A program made the translations under genes and the position numbers. From assembly GCF_001467535.1 (NCBI RefSeq), contig NZ_LNZC01000031.1:127730-191729 (forward strand): a stretch of 64,000 nucleotides of DNA, in the 5' to 3' direction. The DNA comes from Legionella worsleiensis. Lineage in GTDB: Bacteria; Pseudomonadota; Gammaproteobacteria; Legionellales; Legionellaceae. The notes below the pieces were generated by a model. The model searched no databases. It was given only the letters and a program-made list of their open reading frames with translations, and had not been told where the DNA came from. Of the stretch, positions 43,811-54,343 are shown one piece after another (the first letter of the stretch is position 1; every line of letters begins with the position of its first letter).

Positions 43811-46800
43811 TTAAGGTTTTTGGCCTTTAGCTTGATAATCTTGGGTCTTCTCAGTTTTTGGTTCCCTGGATTGTTTTAACTCTTTGAGTTGTTGTTTAAT
43901 GTCATTTGTTTGTTCTGTTAACCGTGCTTTATCTGTTTCTTTAGCTAGTTTTTCAGCCTCAGTTTCAAGCTGTGCTAATCTGTCTTCTAATTGCTTTATT
44001 CTTTCATCGATGCGGGATGGGTCTAAAACAGGTTCTTTAAGGAGCGGTTTATCAAGGTGTTGCAGAGTGTTATCATCAGCATACATTGCTCCGGTGATGC
44101 TGTTGATGTCAAAATCCACTTGCGCAGGAACACCATTAACCCGCATGCTGACCGACAAGCTAAACCCCTTATCTGCAAAACGGCTCGTACTATTGCTATC
44201 CAGATTTATGGATATAAACTGCACTTGAGTATTATCGGGGGATCGTTCAATTATTGAGCGTTCCAAAGAGTACAATAACTCGGTGTAACTGTTATCCTGG
44301 TTGAGGTTACGAAATAATGGCGTCTTCGTTATTTTTTTGTTATCTAACAGCTCGGAGCTGCGTGTAATAGCAATTTCTCTATTGCGATAATTGATGTGTT
44401 CTGAAACCGCAGGATTAAGTTGGTGGCTATCAGTCTGGTTCATCACCTTTTTAAAATGTGTTGCAGCCGCTTGTGACGCAGCCTGATACACATGTATGGA
44501 CTGTTTTGCACACAAGGCACTGTTTGTTTCGCACTGATTAAAATAGCGCACCATTTGCGTATGTGTTTGGGCGCAATGAGTCTTGAATACGCTCCAGTCA
44601 GAGTCTTTTACTCCATCAGGTGTGTGCATCCGTGCAATATTATCAAAAAATACGGATAGTTTTCTAAATTGCTCTTCCGTTGAGAAGGAGTCAAATGATT
44701 TAATTAGTTCCGCTATTCCCGCATGCTGAATGCCCAGAGTAGCCGTCTGGTCTAAAACATTTTTGATATGAACCAAATTATTTTTAGAATAATCGTCAAG
44801 CTCTTTCGGTGTCATTGCTGCCTGAACTTTAATTTCGAGTTCGTTCAGGAAGTTATAAAGACGCCCCTCTATACCGCTCTTTAGAGAACGAGATAATTCA
44901 GAGTCTTTTCTCAGCAAAGTTCTTTTTGCAGTTGCAATGGCATCAAGTACCTCTTGTGGTGATTTGCACTGATTAAGTTGATTAAGGAAGTATGTTGCTA
45001 CCTCTTTACGATCAGCACTCACAAAGCTGCGTGCCCACCAATGGTCTTTGTACGCAGACAACCACTGTTCAGCACCAGCTTTTATCCCGGGTTGTCCTTC
45101 TGTTCCTTGCCACCATGTAGTAAATCCCTCTTGTTTCCATTGGGTTGTCTGGGTGGGCAGGAGCTGGCGGTTTTCTGCCATAAGCACACTCAAATACTGG
45201 GCTTTTTGTGGCTCATGATTGCCTCGGTGATGAGTTAAATGGTTAAAATGGTTCTTTTGCGCACGGGCAATAGCCTGTATTTTGTCGTCATCTTGTCCCC
45301 AGATGATGTGTCGCTGGAAGTGTCTGCATTCATTACTTAATCGTGCATAGGCTACAGGATTGCCATCACGATAGGCTTTGTATCTTAAAAAGAGCATTGC
45401 TTCCATCATGTGTTGCACATTTTCCTGAGTAGACGTGCCTGGAATGATATTAAATTTAGCACCAACTCCATCTCGGTGTGTTGGAGAGGTTAACCATTGC
45501 GATTTTTGCAGGATGTATGCATTGGTTGCTTCCTGTCTTGCCCTTTGTGTCTGGCTTTGAATTTCCGGGAATTTGGACTTGGCCATAAAATTGCTGTAAA
45601 CGGTGTCTTCAGAGACATTAGGGTTAACACGAGTATGCTGTTGTTTTTGTTTCACGTAATAATGGTGAAGATGGGGTGTTCTGGCTTTTATTTTTTCGAC
45701 CATCCCTGCAGAGGCAAGCGGTTGTGTTGAGGGCGGGTTGATTGATGCCAGTTTATTGTAGTCAGCCCAAGCCTTGATGTTCTGATGCAGGGGACCGTCT
45801 TCTGCAGACAGGTGGTTCCATTGTTCGCAGGCGTAGTGTGCAATGGCATCTAACTGTTTTTCCAAATCATTGGCGTATTCAGGATCGTGTTGTATTTCTT
45901 CCCAACGGTCGTCAATGCGGCTTAATACCAGATTCCACTCTCTGGTCAGGTTGTCGCGAATTGATTTTTTGGGTACGTCATCAGGAGTTGAGTTCACTGT
46001 TTGGATGAATTTAAAAAATTCCTGGTAGACTATTTCTTTCACATCATCAAAGGTTTCACGAATCAGCCGTTCTTGCTCTCGTTTTTCATTACGTATTTTG
46101 TTCAGATCGGCAATAGCCTCGTCAAGACCTTCATTTGTTTCAGGCATAGCCCGCATTTTTTGCTCGCTGTATACGTCTGAAAACTCACCACGGCGGACTA
46201 TTAAGCGAGTAAAACCTGTTTGACCTGCTCGTCCTGAGCGACCAATTTTCTGGCGCTTTGAACGCTCCAGGTCTTCTGCAGAATAAGGTGCGGTGTCTAC
46301 GAAGGTATCTATGGTGTATAAGCCATTGGCATGAGTAGGTTTTATGTCCGTTCCTCGGCCAAAAACTGTAGACAGGGTTATCATGCCGTTTTCGGCTGCT
46401 TTGGTTTTTACGTCATTTTCTTCCTGATTACGTGCCTCAGAAGTTGATTTTTCGCTGCTGTAAAAACTTTGTATTCCCTCTTCTCCATTAAATTTATTGG
46501 CGTATTTTCTAGGATTTTTACGTAGTTCTTGAATTAAGGCAGCACGAATGAGTTCGCCCTGATCTTTATCAACACAGTGAATCAAGACTGGGCCTGCTTT
46601 TCCTTCTTGACTGCTGATGTAATGAAGTGTTTCTTTGACAATACGGTTGATGTGATCACGACGTTCTGCATCTGGATTGGTTATCAATTTGGGGTTGGTC
46701 AGAATCGGTTTCAAATCACGTCGATTGGATGCTGCGAAGGGTGGGATGTCTATAAATCGAAAACCGTATTTTGCATATTGCTCTTCAATTTCAGTCCTTG

Positions 46801-49800
46801 AGCCTGCGGTACCAGTCATGCCCTGACGCTGTTGGTAACTGTTTGCCAAAATTTTGCTGTTAAGCGTGGTAATGTAAGTTTTTTCAGGCTCTACCAGAAA
46901 ATCAGGCATTTCTCCTTTATCTATCTGACTGCGGTATTTTTGACGCAGACGGACGTGCAGAAATTGTTGAATGGCGTCACTAAATTCCGCCTGAATGTTA
47001 GGGCGACCGCCAGTTAAAATACAGGCTTTGGAAACAGTGCCGTATTTTTTATGATCTAAAGTGACTACTCTGAAACGGACTTGTTCCATTTCAGCCAGTT
47101 GACTGGTTTTTCCGGCAGCAACCAACCAGGTTCCCAATCGTTTGGCGTAGACTTCTGGTGATTCTTCTAACTGGCGCAGCTGATTTTTTTCTTCTTTGGT
47201 TTTGGCTGCAATTCTCAACCACATTTTGGCCTGGTTTAAAAAATCTTCATCGGACATGGGTTTGTTTTGGGTATCGACAAATTGAACCAGTGATTCGTAA
47301 ATCCAGGTGTAGGGGCTTTGGTTGGGATCAGTGACAGGATCCAGGGATGTGGCATAACGGTATCGGGTGCTGTCATCCAAAGTCGAAAAATCGACTTCAT
47401 CGGCAATCAAGGTGCAGTTTTCGGGAAATTGTTTGCCCAGTAATTGCATCTTGGAGCGATGCAGTGCCAATTCAGACATACTGGAATAATGAATCGCTTG
47501 CTCTTCATAGTCGTCTTTGCCGGACTGTGCGGTAATCAGCTTGCTTTTCATTCCCAGATATTCAAAAAATCCTTTGTTTTCATTTAATCCTTCCTGTGCC
47601 AGAAAAAGACTACTGGTGCACATGTCTACGGTTTTGCCTTCCATGTTTGCCATGGCCGCAGCCAGACCTGCAATTATGGATTTACCCTGTCCGGTTTGAA
47701 TCTGAGCAATAAAATCCTGACCGGTTTGCATGGCGGTTAACAGGTAAAGAACCTGTGTGGGTCTTGGGAATATTCCTGTACCTCGGTACATTGCCTCACG
47801 CAAAAGAGCAATAGTTTCCAACCGTGCTTTTAGGCCGTCTTCTGGAGATAGTTGAGTATCGTGTAAGAGGTTGCGGTAGTGTTGCAGCAACCCCTGGATT
47901 TCTTCATGAGACATGTCTTTAACGGGCTTACAGGCACCGCCATCTGCAGTCCATGGTGCTGTTGGCAGATTTCTGCTGTTTCCTATGGCATTGATGTATA
48001 AAAACCAGCCTTGCAGCTCCTGACGTTGGGAGAGTAACAAGGGGCGCTCGTAGTTTAGATCCTGAAGATTATCGAGATATTGTCCCAGTTTGCCGGTAGT
48101 AAAATCTCTATCCCTGTTTTTAGTTTTTAACCAATAATTTCTGTCATAGTCTGCTTCTAAAGTCTCAAGGGTTTGAGCGTTAAATGGGTGTTCCTGATTC
48201 GTAAGGAGCCCATGTAATTCCGTTAAATCAGGGTGTTTGGGGGAGCGGTATAAAGAACAAAGGCGCTGCAGGAGTGTTGCATCAAGATGGCTTAGTGCAT
48301 CTATGGTTTCACACATTAAATCGCAACGATACGCTGTGTCATTTTGCTCTGCTGCGTTTAATACGACGGTTAAGACCTGCGCCCGTTTGGCTGTTTCGAC
48401 TTGCCCGGCTGCTTCTGTAACCAGGAGAAAATCTTTTTCCTTACTTTGATCTTTAAAAAAGGCGATTATCTGAGCGTTCAATGTGACGTCACCCATTTCA
48501 CTCAGCATGTTAAAGGCTTCCGTTACTCTGTTTAGTGATTTTGTGTCTATGCGGTCACTGGCCGACAGCATTTTCAAGCGACCAAAAAATAAATCGCTAT
48601 CCATTGTTTTGAACTCAAGCACGTTATTAATAAATGCTGCCACAGTGCGGGGATCATCGGCAGTTTCACAATAACGCAGGGCTAATTCACACAGCAGTTT
48701 TTTTTCAGAGCTGGTTAAATGGGCTGTTTGCTCTGGATCCAATACCTCTGTTGCTATGAGTTTTAATGCCGCAAATGTGTGTTCTTTAACTTCTTTGGGC
48801 GTGAGGAATTGGTGCAGTAAATCAGATGGAAATGGTTCGGTTTTGTTAAAATTAGTTGCTAGTGCCCCCACAATATCGGCAACTAAAGGCAAGGGCATGG
48901 CGCTAAGTTGTGAGTTTTTATCAGCAGTATCAAGAGCATCAAGAACAGCAGAACACTGTGCTGGCCAGTTTTTATTAATGTCTCGTAAGGTATTCAGTAA
49001 TTCGTTCATGGCTTGTAGCTCCTTGCCAAAGGAGTTACAAAAAACGGTGAAACTCATATCATTTTTTATGGCATGATTCATTTTTTCATTAAGAATCTTG
49101 GCGAAGCGTTTTTTACTTGCTTCATCTTTAAGACCAACACGAGCAGGGCCGTCAAATAGGACACTGTCATACACCTTTAACATGACGTCTTTAATTTTAC
49201 CCTGAACCATGCTCCCCAAAAATCCGCTTACATCGCCTAGGGTATTGAGTTTTTTTAATAAAATATGTGCGCCTTCGGGCGTTGCAAGACTGTCATAAAA
49301 GCCCTTGCCAAGATGGCTTTTGTATTGAGCTAACTCCGTTCTTATTGTACCCATATTCTTGGTAATGATGGTGTGTAAGTTGTCAGAAGATTCGGCTGGC
49401 GCAGCGGTTACCTTTGCCATTTGAATGACGCACTGTTCCGGTAATTTACCTTTTACCAGTTCCTCTAAGGAACTGTAATTAGGGGAAGGGGCCTGTTCAG
49501 CAATGTCTTTGATTATGGCTGTCAGTTCTTTTAGAGAAGGCAAATTTGCTGAGTTTTTTAAATCAATATTACCCAGCAACTCAAGTAAATTCAGGGTCGT
49601 TTGTGTTCCGTGTGCTTTCAGGCAGCGTTCAATTTCAGAATGTAATGTCTCTACAACTTGTTGAGCATTTTCTTCATTCAATTCTTCTGAACTGCAAACC
49701 GCAAGTAATTTTATTGTTGCGGCACTTAGATTACAGGATAAAGCGAATTCTCTTTGGATACTGCCCGAGGTATTCAGCTCTTGAACCTGTTCAGCACAAG

Positions 49801-52800
49801 CCAGAAAAATATTAGGGTTCGAGGCATTTTTGTTTTGGCTCAGGGTCATTAACGCTTCGATGAAGTGATGAGTGGCTTTAATGCCTTCCTGGTTATTCAC
49901 TCCACAATAGACGTTTATTATAAACTGTACTGATTTCATGAATTGACCGGGATCATTTGTTTGCAGCGCTAATTCTGAAATACCGATAATCTCGGTTAAT
50001 GTAGGATGGATAGAGTAGAATTGTAATCCAATCCAGGCGTGAAGTATTTTTGAAATATTGTTGTATTCTTCTGAGTCGGGTTCGTAAGCGTTTTTCCAAT
50101 TTAAAAGATGATCGATGTTCTCGTCTGTAAAGTGTTTGCCTCGTTTTCCTGTCCCATAAACTGCTAGTAAGGTAATTAATGCATCGCTTTGAACTGTATC
50201 TGAATCGTTATTTCCTACATTGGACAGTTTGCTTTGTGCGTCAATATATCTTTTTAAGGGCGCTCTGTGATTAAAGGTTGCTATGTATCGTAAAAAGAGA
50301 GAGGTAACTTTTTCGTCCGCATCTATGACTGGATCAGTAAAATTAGGTGCAATGCTGTTTTTGTCACTTTGAAAACACAAATCTCCGGCAGCAAATCGTT
50401 TGTTTACCTGTGCTCTGTTTGCAGGATTTTTGTCTTCACTGTAACTGTCATCAAGGTTTAGCTGCATGGCAGGAGTAACGATTTTAAATCCTTCATAGCG
50501 GGAGGCATAAAAAGGTCCTAGTCCGTCAAGAGACAATCCTTGTAAGCCTTGATAAAATTGTTCTTCTACGTCCAATGCATTGGGCAGTATGGTCGATATC
50601 AGGCGATCCAAACCCACACGCATGTCAGCCACACCAGACAAGGGGCAGTATTCGGTAAGCCCTATGCTGCTATTGATTTCATTGAGTTGACCGCAAAAAT
50701 AGATAAATCCTTCGGTCAGTTCTGCCAAATTTGTCCAGCGTTTTCCTGGCGTTTGCAACACAGTAAATCCATCTTCGTCAGTTGCCGGATGGTATTGTAA
50801 ACTGGTGGTATGCTGTTCGGTTAGTGACTGCCACCATGCGCTTTGGGCTGAAGAAAAAGTTAATAATTTCTTCATGGCGTTGCGTGAGTTTTCGGTTGTT
50901 AATTCGTTAAGATTGCGGGATGGGTCTATAAAGCATTTTTTAAAACTTGCAAAAAAGGCGTCACCTTTCTGGGTTTTTATGTGATTTAAATCCTCTAACA
51001 GATTGGTTAGCCCTGAAACGCCCTGTTCATAAAGCACTTCACTTAATGCCTGATAAGTCGCTGGTGGACACTCTGCGCCAAAAAGAGAATCAAGTTGTTT
51101 TTTAATGGTAAGTGCTTCTTCTTTTGTGGCCATCGCAGCAATAAAGCCGTTAAAAACAGCACTACGTTGGGCATCATCGAGTATTTTTTCCTTACCGGCT
51201 GCAGTTAAACGACCTGTTTTTAAAAAGAAAAATTCATTAATGCATTCATCTAAAGTAGGTATTGGTTTTTTCATTGGTTCTATAACACTGCGGTATATAC
51301 TTTGCGCCTGTTCTCGTGTCATGAACTGCAATGCATTACCTGACCATTCTTTGGGTGCCATAGGCGTACTAAAACGAACAGTAAGGGGTGATTCATTAAG
51401 ATTAATTGCGGGGTTTAACGAAGTATAAGCAAGAACCAGATCGCCTTTGGGGTCTTGTTGCAGGGAAAATCCTTTAGGTAAATTGTCGGGATGCAGTCCG
51501 TACTGCACGTCTTCTAAATTATCTATCAGCATTTTAGCGGCAGATACTGTCATTTTTTTTATGCCGTATTTGAATTGATTGGCATGCAGGCCGGTAATTA
51601 AATCCCAACACTTTTCGGGTTGTAAATGGGGGTGACGCTGAGCAATAAAGAATGCCAGTTTTATTATGGTGTCTCGAGTAAGCAATTCCTCTTCCCCGGT
51701 GTAAGGAGTAAATGCTTCTTCATTCAACTCATCTTCATCGGGAAGCTCTTCGTTATCCAGCGCTGTTTGTATTTGTTGCTGAACCTGTTGCTGTTGCTGC
51801 TCTTGAATTTGCACTTCGGTGCTTAATCCTTGCAGTCCTTCTGTTTTGAAAATGGCTTTACCAATTTTACCCAACACCACAGGTTCTTGCTTTTGAGATA
51901 TCGCAGCAGTGGCATCAGGGTTTTTCGGGGTAGTGAGTCCTTTACGTTTGTTAGATAAAGCCGCATGTTCCAGTTCATACAGTTTTTCTTGTAATGAAGG
52001 ACTGATGCTTGCTTTGGGGCCGGTAAACGAAATAACGGTGGAATAGTTATTGTCTTTCACCAAAGCAATTAAGGCATCTACGGTTTGTTCGGGAAAATGT
52101 TCCAATGAGTCAGTGTTCAGTTCCAGTTTTTCCAGTCCTGGCGCTTGCATGGATTTGAGGACAGCAGTCAGCTCCTGGATTAACTGAGTCTGATCGACTT
52201 TGGCTAAATCAGCAATACTCAAATTAAACCGCTTAAAAGGGATAAAAGGCTCGTCAGATTGCAGGTGTTCTTTTAATGCTGTAAGAAACCCTAGGCCAGA
52301 AGTTTTCTGGAGCTCATGAGCAGGATTAGTATGGGCGGTATCAAATTCTGTAAAGGGATGATTGGCTTCTGCAAAACGATTTTGGTTTGCTGCTGCGTAC
52401 TGTAACAGCTTGGTAAATCCGGTCGCACCCAGTGCAACTGTGGCATCAGCACTTTGCTTGAGGTAATGGTTATTCCACTCCAAACGTGCACCTGATGGGA
52501 AATCAGAGGGAGTAAACAGCAGGTGCTCGAATAAAGTATCCCACGGATCGCTGTCATCTGAACCAGGAATGTTAAGACTGTCCATCAGCTTGTTACGGGC
52601 GTTGATGATGTTTAAGTAGTCACCAAGAGTATCTTCATCAGAACTCAGTTGAACCTTCAATGGTACTGTATCAATTTTTTGATGCAAAAGTTCAGAATTT
52701 AGCGGTTTTGTTCCAGAAAGCTTAAGATTTATTAATTCTTCATTAGCCCGTATTTGATCAAACACGACCCGCAATATCAGCTGAGTGTCTTTTTCGTGTT

Positions 52801-54343
52801 CTCCGGCTTTTTCAATGAGTTCCTTTAAGTTAATTTCAAGAGGATCATCTTTCGCAGTTGCTATTTGGCTTATCACATCAAGCTTAAGTAATGAGTCAAT
52901 TTTTTTATTGTCGTCGACAATTTTTTGTAATTGCTCCAATCTTTCGCTACTGAGCGTTCCTTTTTTTCGGTTCTTTTTACGTTCCGGTTCTGAATAGGAG
53001 AGAATTTGTCCTGCAACCAGTGCGGGATTAATCACAAATTCTCCGTTTTGAGTTTCCTGAAAAACGCTTTGAGGAACGTTGTGGTGAAGTGCTTTTTTCG
53101 TTTCTTCCGAGATGTGTTGATTACCCAGTAAGGAGCGTTGGATAACGTCACGCAGGCTCTTGGCATCGTGGCAATTCAAGAGCGCCTGGTATTCTTCATT
53201 GTCTTCTGTTGCGATCTCTCCTTGTGCGATAAGATCATGGACTATTCCTTTTAATGCTCTGTAGCCGCAGGTAAACCCATCCCTTTGTTCACCAGAGCCA
53301 TTAACAGTAATAGTAGGATTGTCGCACTCAGGAAATGCCTGATACACTTTAAACTCGTCACCTCCAGAATATCCGCCCAGTTGCTCTCGGTAATTGAGTG
53401 CACTTTTGAGGACGCTGGTAATCTGCTTTTTGCTGCTTTCGTGTAAAAATAATTCGTCTTGATAATCTGCTGAAATCGTTACAGGATCTTGACGTGGATC
53501 GACGTTTACCATGACTCGAGTCCAGTGCATGCCCCGTGAGTCTATGCGGCTGTGACCGTCTTCTCCAAGATTAACGATTAGTGGGATAGAGTAGGGTTGT
53601 TTGGGATCATCAAGCTCATGCTTTTGTCTTGCAAAATGCAATGCAAGCCCAATATCATCCGCTTTGAAAGGAACTACATGCACATGTTGCTCTAATCCGA
53701 GTTGGCTCAACTCCCGGCGAATATCGAGGTCGGTAAGCCATTCATCTTTTTTTATTTGATCGGCAAGAAATTTTTCAAAAATACCGGGTTGCTCGCTTTT
53801 TGACGGATCAAAACGGATGTGAGCAGGGCGAGTGCTTTGCCAGTTGAGCCAATTAGTTCGGGCAGCGAGCTCATCAAATTGAATACGGTACTGGTCACCC
53901 ATTTCTCCCTGTTCCCGGGTAAAACTCATGTGTTGAATAATCAACGGGTATAAAGCGGCCATGTCATTAAGACTTAATGCCAGAGTTTGATCGTTTTGCA
54001 CCGCAAGTGGTTTTAAAGAAAGGTACTCACCGTGTTCCGTGTCAAAGCGTTTGAGGGCATTAACCAAGGGGGTTGCTTCTTGAATGGATAATTCAGGTGC
54101 TGTTTTGAGTAAATCGTATAATTTTTTTAATTCCAGATCAGGTGAGTTGCTGGCATCAAAAGTACCGATTGCGATTAATTCACCTTTACTTGCTAAGGAT
54201 GCTGTGGATAGGGCACTGATTGTTTGCAATTCCTCAGGGGTTATTATTCCCTCTTTAATTGCTTTGGAAAGGGCCACGAAGCGGTTAATTAAAACCTGAG
54301 TGTATGTTTCTGACTGACTGTCGTCAAAGAAAGGCATAGGCAT
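43811..54343 (-). CDS. Giant CE-clan protease / SecA-like helicase fusion protein
   Basis: This 3510-residue protein has no signal peptide. Residues about 200-380 carry a Ulp1/YopJ-like cysteine protease signature: His273 in MHWTRV, an acidic residue near 293 (SADYQDE), Gln353 and Cys359 in QRDGFTCGY, the Gln six before the Cys as in Ulp1. A short leucine-rich stretch and a Gln tract (near 850) follow, then a long helical region. Residues about 2170-2760 form a SecA-like motor: Walker A QTGQGKS (Lys2221), IADEVD near 2315, QGMTGTAGS near 2510, FGRGTDI near 2663 and IGRSGRAGQTG near 2707. The C-terminus is a helical region ending in a coiled coil. GAGAG precedes the ATG. Housekeeping SecA is ruled out by size and divergence. 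Target unknown; host-directed and self-processing roles are both possible. Confidence 0.85.
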   Translation of the reverse strand: MPMPFFDDSQSETYTQVLINRFVALSKAIKEGIITPEELQTISALSTASLASKGELIAIGTFDASNSPDLELKKLYDLLKTAPELSIQEATPLVNALKRFDTEHGEYLSLKPLAVQNDQTLALSLNDMAALYPLIIQHMSFTREQGEMGDQYRIQFDELAARTNWLNWQSTRPAHIRFDPSKSEQPGIFEKFLADQIKKDEWLTDLDIRRELSQLGLEQHVHVVPFKADDIGLALHFARQKHELDDPKQPYSIPLIVNLGEDGHSRIDSRGMHWTRVMVNVDPRQDPVTISADYQDELFLHESSKKQITSVLKSALNYREQLGGYSGGDEFKVYQAFPECDNPTITVNGSGEQRDGFTCGYRALKGIVHDLIAQGEIATEDNEEYQALLNCHDAKSLRDVIQRSLLGNQHISEETKKALHHNVPQSVFQETQNGEFVINPALVAGQILSYSEPERKKNRKKGTLSSERLEQLQKIVDDNKKIDSLLKLDVISQIATAKDDPLEINLKELIEKAGEHEKDTQLILRVVFDQIRANEELINLKLSGTKPLNSELLHQKIDTVPLKVQLSSDEDTLGDYLNIINARNKLMDSLNIPGSDDSDPWDTLFEHLLFTPSDFPSGARLEWNNHYLKQSADATVALGATGFTKLLQYAAANQNRFAEANHPFTEFDTAHTNPAHELQKTSGLGFLTALKEHLQSDEPFIPFKRFNLSIADLAKVDQTQLIQELTAVLKSMQAPGLEKLELNTDSLEHFPEQTVDALIALVKDNNYSTVISFTGPKASISPSLQEKLYELEHAALSNKRKGLTTPKNPDATAAISQKQEPVVLGKIGKAIFKTEGLQGLSTEVQIQEQQQQQVQQQIQTALDNEELPDEDELNEEAFTPYTGEEELLTRDTIIKLAFFIAQRHPHLQPEKCWDLITGLHANQFKYGIKKMTVSAAKMLIDNLEDVQYGLHPDNLPKGFSLQQDPKGDLVLAYTSLNPAINLNESPLTVRFSTPMAPKEWSGNALQFMTREQAQSIYRSVIEPMKKPIPTLDECINEFFFLKTGRLTAAGKEKILDDAQRSAVFNGFIAAMATKEEALTIKKQLDSLFGAECPPATYQALSEVLYEQGVSGLTNLLEDLNHIKTQKGDAFFASFKKCFIDPSRNLNELTTENSRNAMKKLLTFSSAQSAWWQSLTEQHTTSLQYHPATDEDGFTVLQTPGKRWTNLAELTEGFIYFCGQLNEINSSIGLTEYCPLSGVADMRVGLDRLISTILPNALDVEEQFYQGLQGLSLDGLGPFYASRYEGFKIVTPAMQLNLDDSYSEDKNPANRAQVNKRFAAGDLCFQSDKNSIAPNFTDPVIDADEKVTSLFLRYIATFNHRAPLKRYIDAQSKLSNVGNNDSDTVQSDALITLLAVYGTGKRGKHFTDENIDHLLNWKNAYEPDSEEYNNISKILHAWIGLQFYSIHPTLTEIIGISELALQTNDPGQFMKSVQFIINVYCGVNNQEGIKATHHFIEALMTLSQNKNASNPNIFLACAEQVQELNTSGSIQREFALSCNLSAATIKLLAVCSSEELNEENAQQVVETLHSEIERCLKAHGTQTTLNLLELLGNIDLKNSANLPSLKELTAIIKDIAEQAPSPNYSSLEELVKGKLPEQCVIQMAKVTAAPAESSDNLHTIITKNMGTIRTELAQYKSHLGKGFYDSLATPEGAHILLKKLNTLGDVSGFLGSMVQGKIKDVMLKVYDSVLFDGPARVGLKDEASKKRFAKILNEKMNHAIKNDMSFTVFCNSFGKELQAMNELLNTLRDINKNWPAQCSAVLDALDTADKNSQLSAMPLPLVADIVGALATNFNKTEPFPSDLLHQFLTPKEVKEHTFAALKLIATEVLDPEQTAHLTSSEKKLLCELALRYCETADDPRTVAAFINNVLEFKTMDSDLFFGRLKMLSASDRIDTKSLNRVTEAFNMLSEMGDVTLNAQIIAFFKDQSKEKDFLLVTEAAGQVETAKRAQVLTVVLNAAEQNDTAYRCDLMCETIDALSHLDATLLQRLCSLYRSPKHPDLTELHGLLTNQEHPFNAQTLETLEADYDRNYWLKTKNRDRDFTTGKLGQYLDNLQDLNYERPLLLSQRQELQGWFLYINAIGNSRNLPTAPWTADGGACKPVKDMSHEEIQGLLQHYRNLLHDTQLSPEDGLKARLETIALLREAMYRGTGIFPRPTQVLYLLTAMQTGQDFIAQIQTGQGKSIIAGLAAAMANMEGKTVDMCTSSLFLAQEGLNENKGFFEYLGMKSKLITAQSGKDDYEEQAIHYSSMSELALHRSKMQLLGKQFPENCTLIADEVDFSTLDDSTRYRYATSLDPVTDPNQSPYTWIYESLVQFVDTQNKPMSDEDFLNQAKMWLRIAAKTKEEKNQLRQLEESPEVYAKRLGTWLVAAGKTSQLAEMEQVRFRVVTLDHKKYGTVSKACILTGGRPNIQAEFSDAIQQFLHVRLRQKYRSQIDKGEMPDFLVEPEKTYITTLNSKILANSYQQRQGMTGTAGSRTEIEEQYAKYGFRFIDIPPFAASNRRDLKPILTNPKLITNPDAERRDHINRIVKETLHYISSQEGKAGPVLIHCVDKDQGELIRAALIQELRKNPRKYANKFNGEEGIQSFYSSEKSTSEARNQEENDVKTKAAENGMITLSTVFGRGTDIKPTHANGLYTIDTFVDTAPYSAEDLERSKRQKIGRSGRAGQTGFTRLIVRRGEFSDVYSEQKMRAMPETNEGLDEAIADLNKIRNEKREQERLIRETFDDVKEIVYQEFFKFIQTVNSTPDDVPKKSIRDNLTREWNLVLSRIDDRWEEIQHDPEYANDLEKQLDAIAHYACEQWNHLSAEDGPLHQNIKAWADYNKLASINPPSTQPLASAGMVEKIKARTPHLHHYYVKQKQQHTRVNPNVSEDTVYSNFMAKSKFPEIQSQTQRARQEATNAYILQKSQWLTSPTHRDGVGAKFNIIPGTSTQENVQHMMEAMLFLRYKAYRDGNPVAYARLSNECRHFQRHIIWGQDDDKIQAIARAQKNHFNHLTHHRGNHEPQKAQYLSVLMAENRQLLPTQTTQWKQEGFTTWWQGTEGQPGIKAGAEQWLSAYKDHWWARSFVSADRKEVATYFLNQLNQCKSPQEVLDAIATAKRTLLRKDSELSRSLKSGIEGRLYNFLNELEIKVQAAMTPKELDDYSKNNLVHIKNVLDQTATLGIQHAGIAELIKSFDSFSTEEQFRKLSVFFDNIARMHTPDGVKDSDWSVFKTHCAQTHTQMVRYFNQCETNSALCAKQSIHVYQAASQAAATHFKKVMNQTDSHQLNPAVSEHINYRNREIAITRSSELLDNKKITKTPLFRNLNQDNSYTELLYSLERSIIERSPDNTQVQFISINLDSNSTSRFADKGFSLSVSMRVNGVPAQVDFDINSITGAMYADDNTLQHLDKPLLKEPVLDPSRIDERIKQLEDRLAQLETEAEKLAKETDKARLTEQTNDIKQQLKELKQSREPKTEKTQDYQAKGQKP

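Noticed and set aside
43811-54343. Housekeeping SecA preprotein translocase
   Set aside because: Motor motifs match, but the protein is about four times longer, has a protease-like N-terminus and lacks the usual SecA tail.
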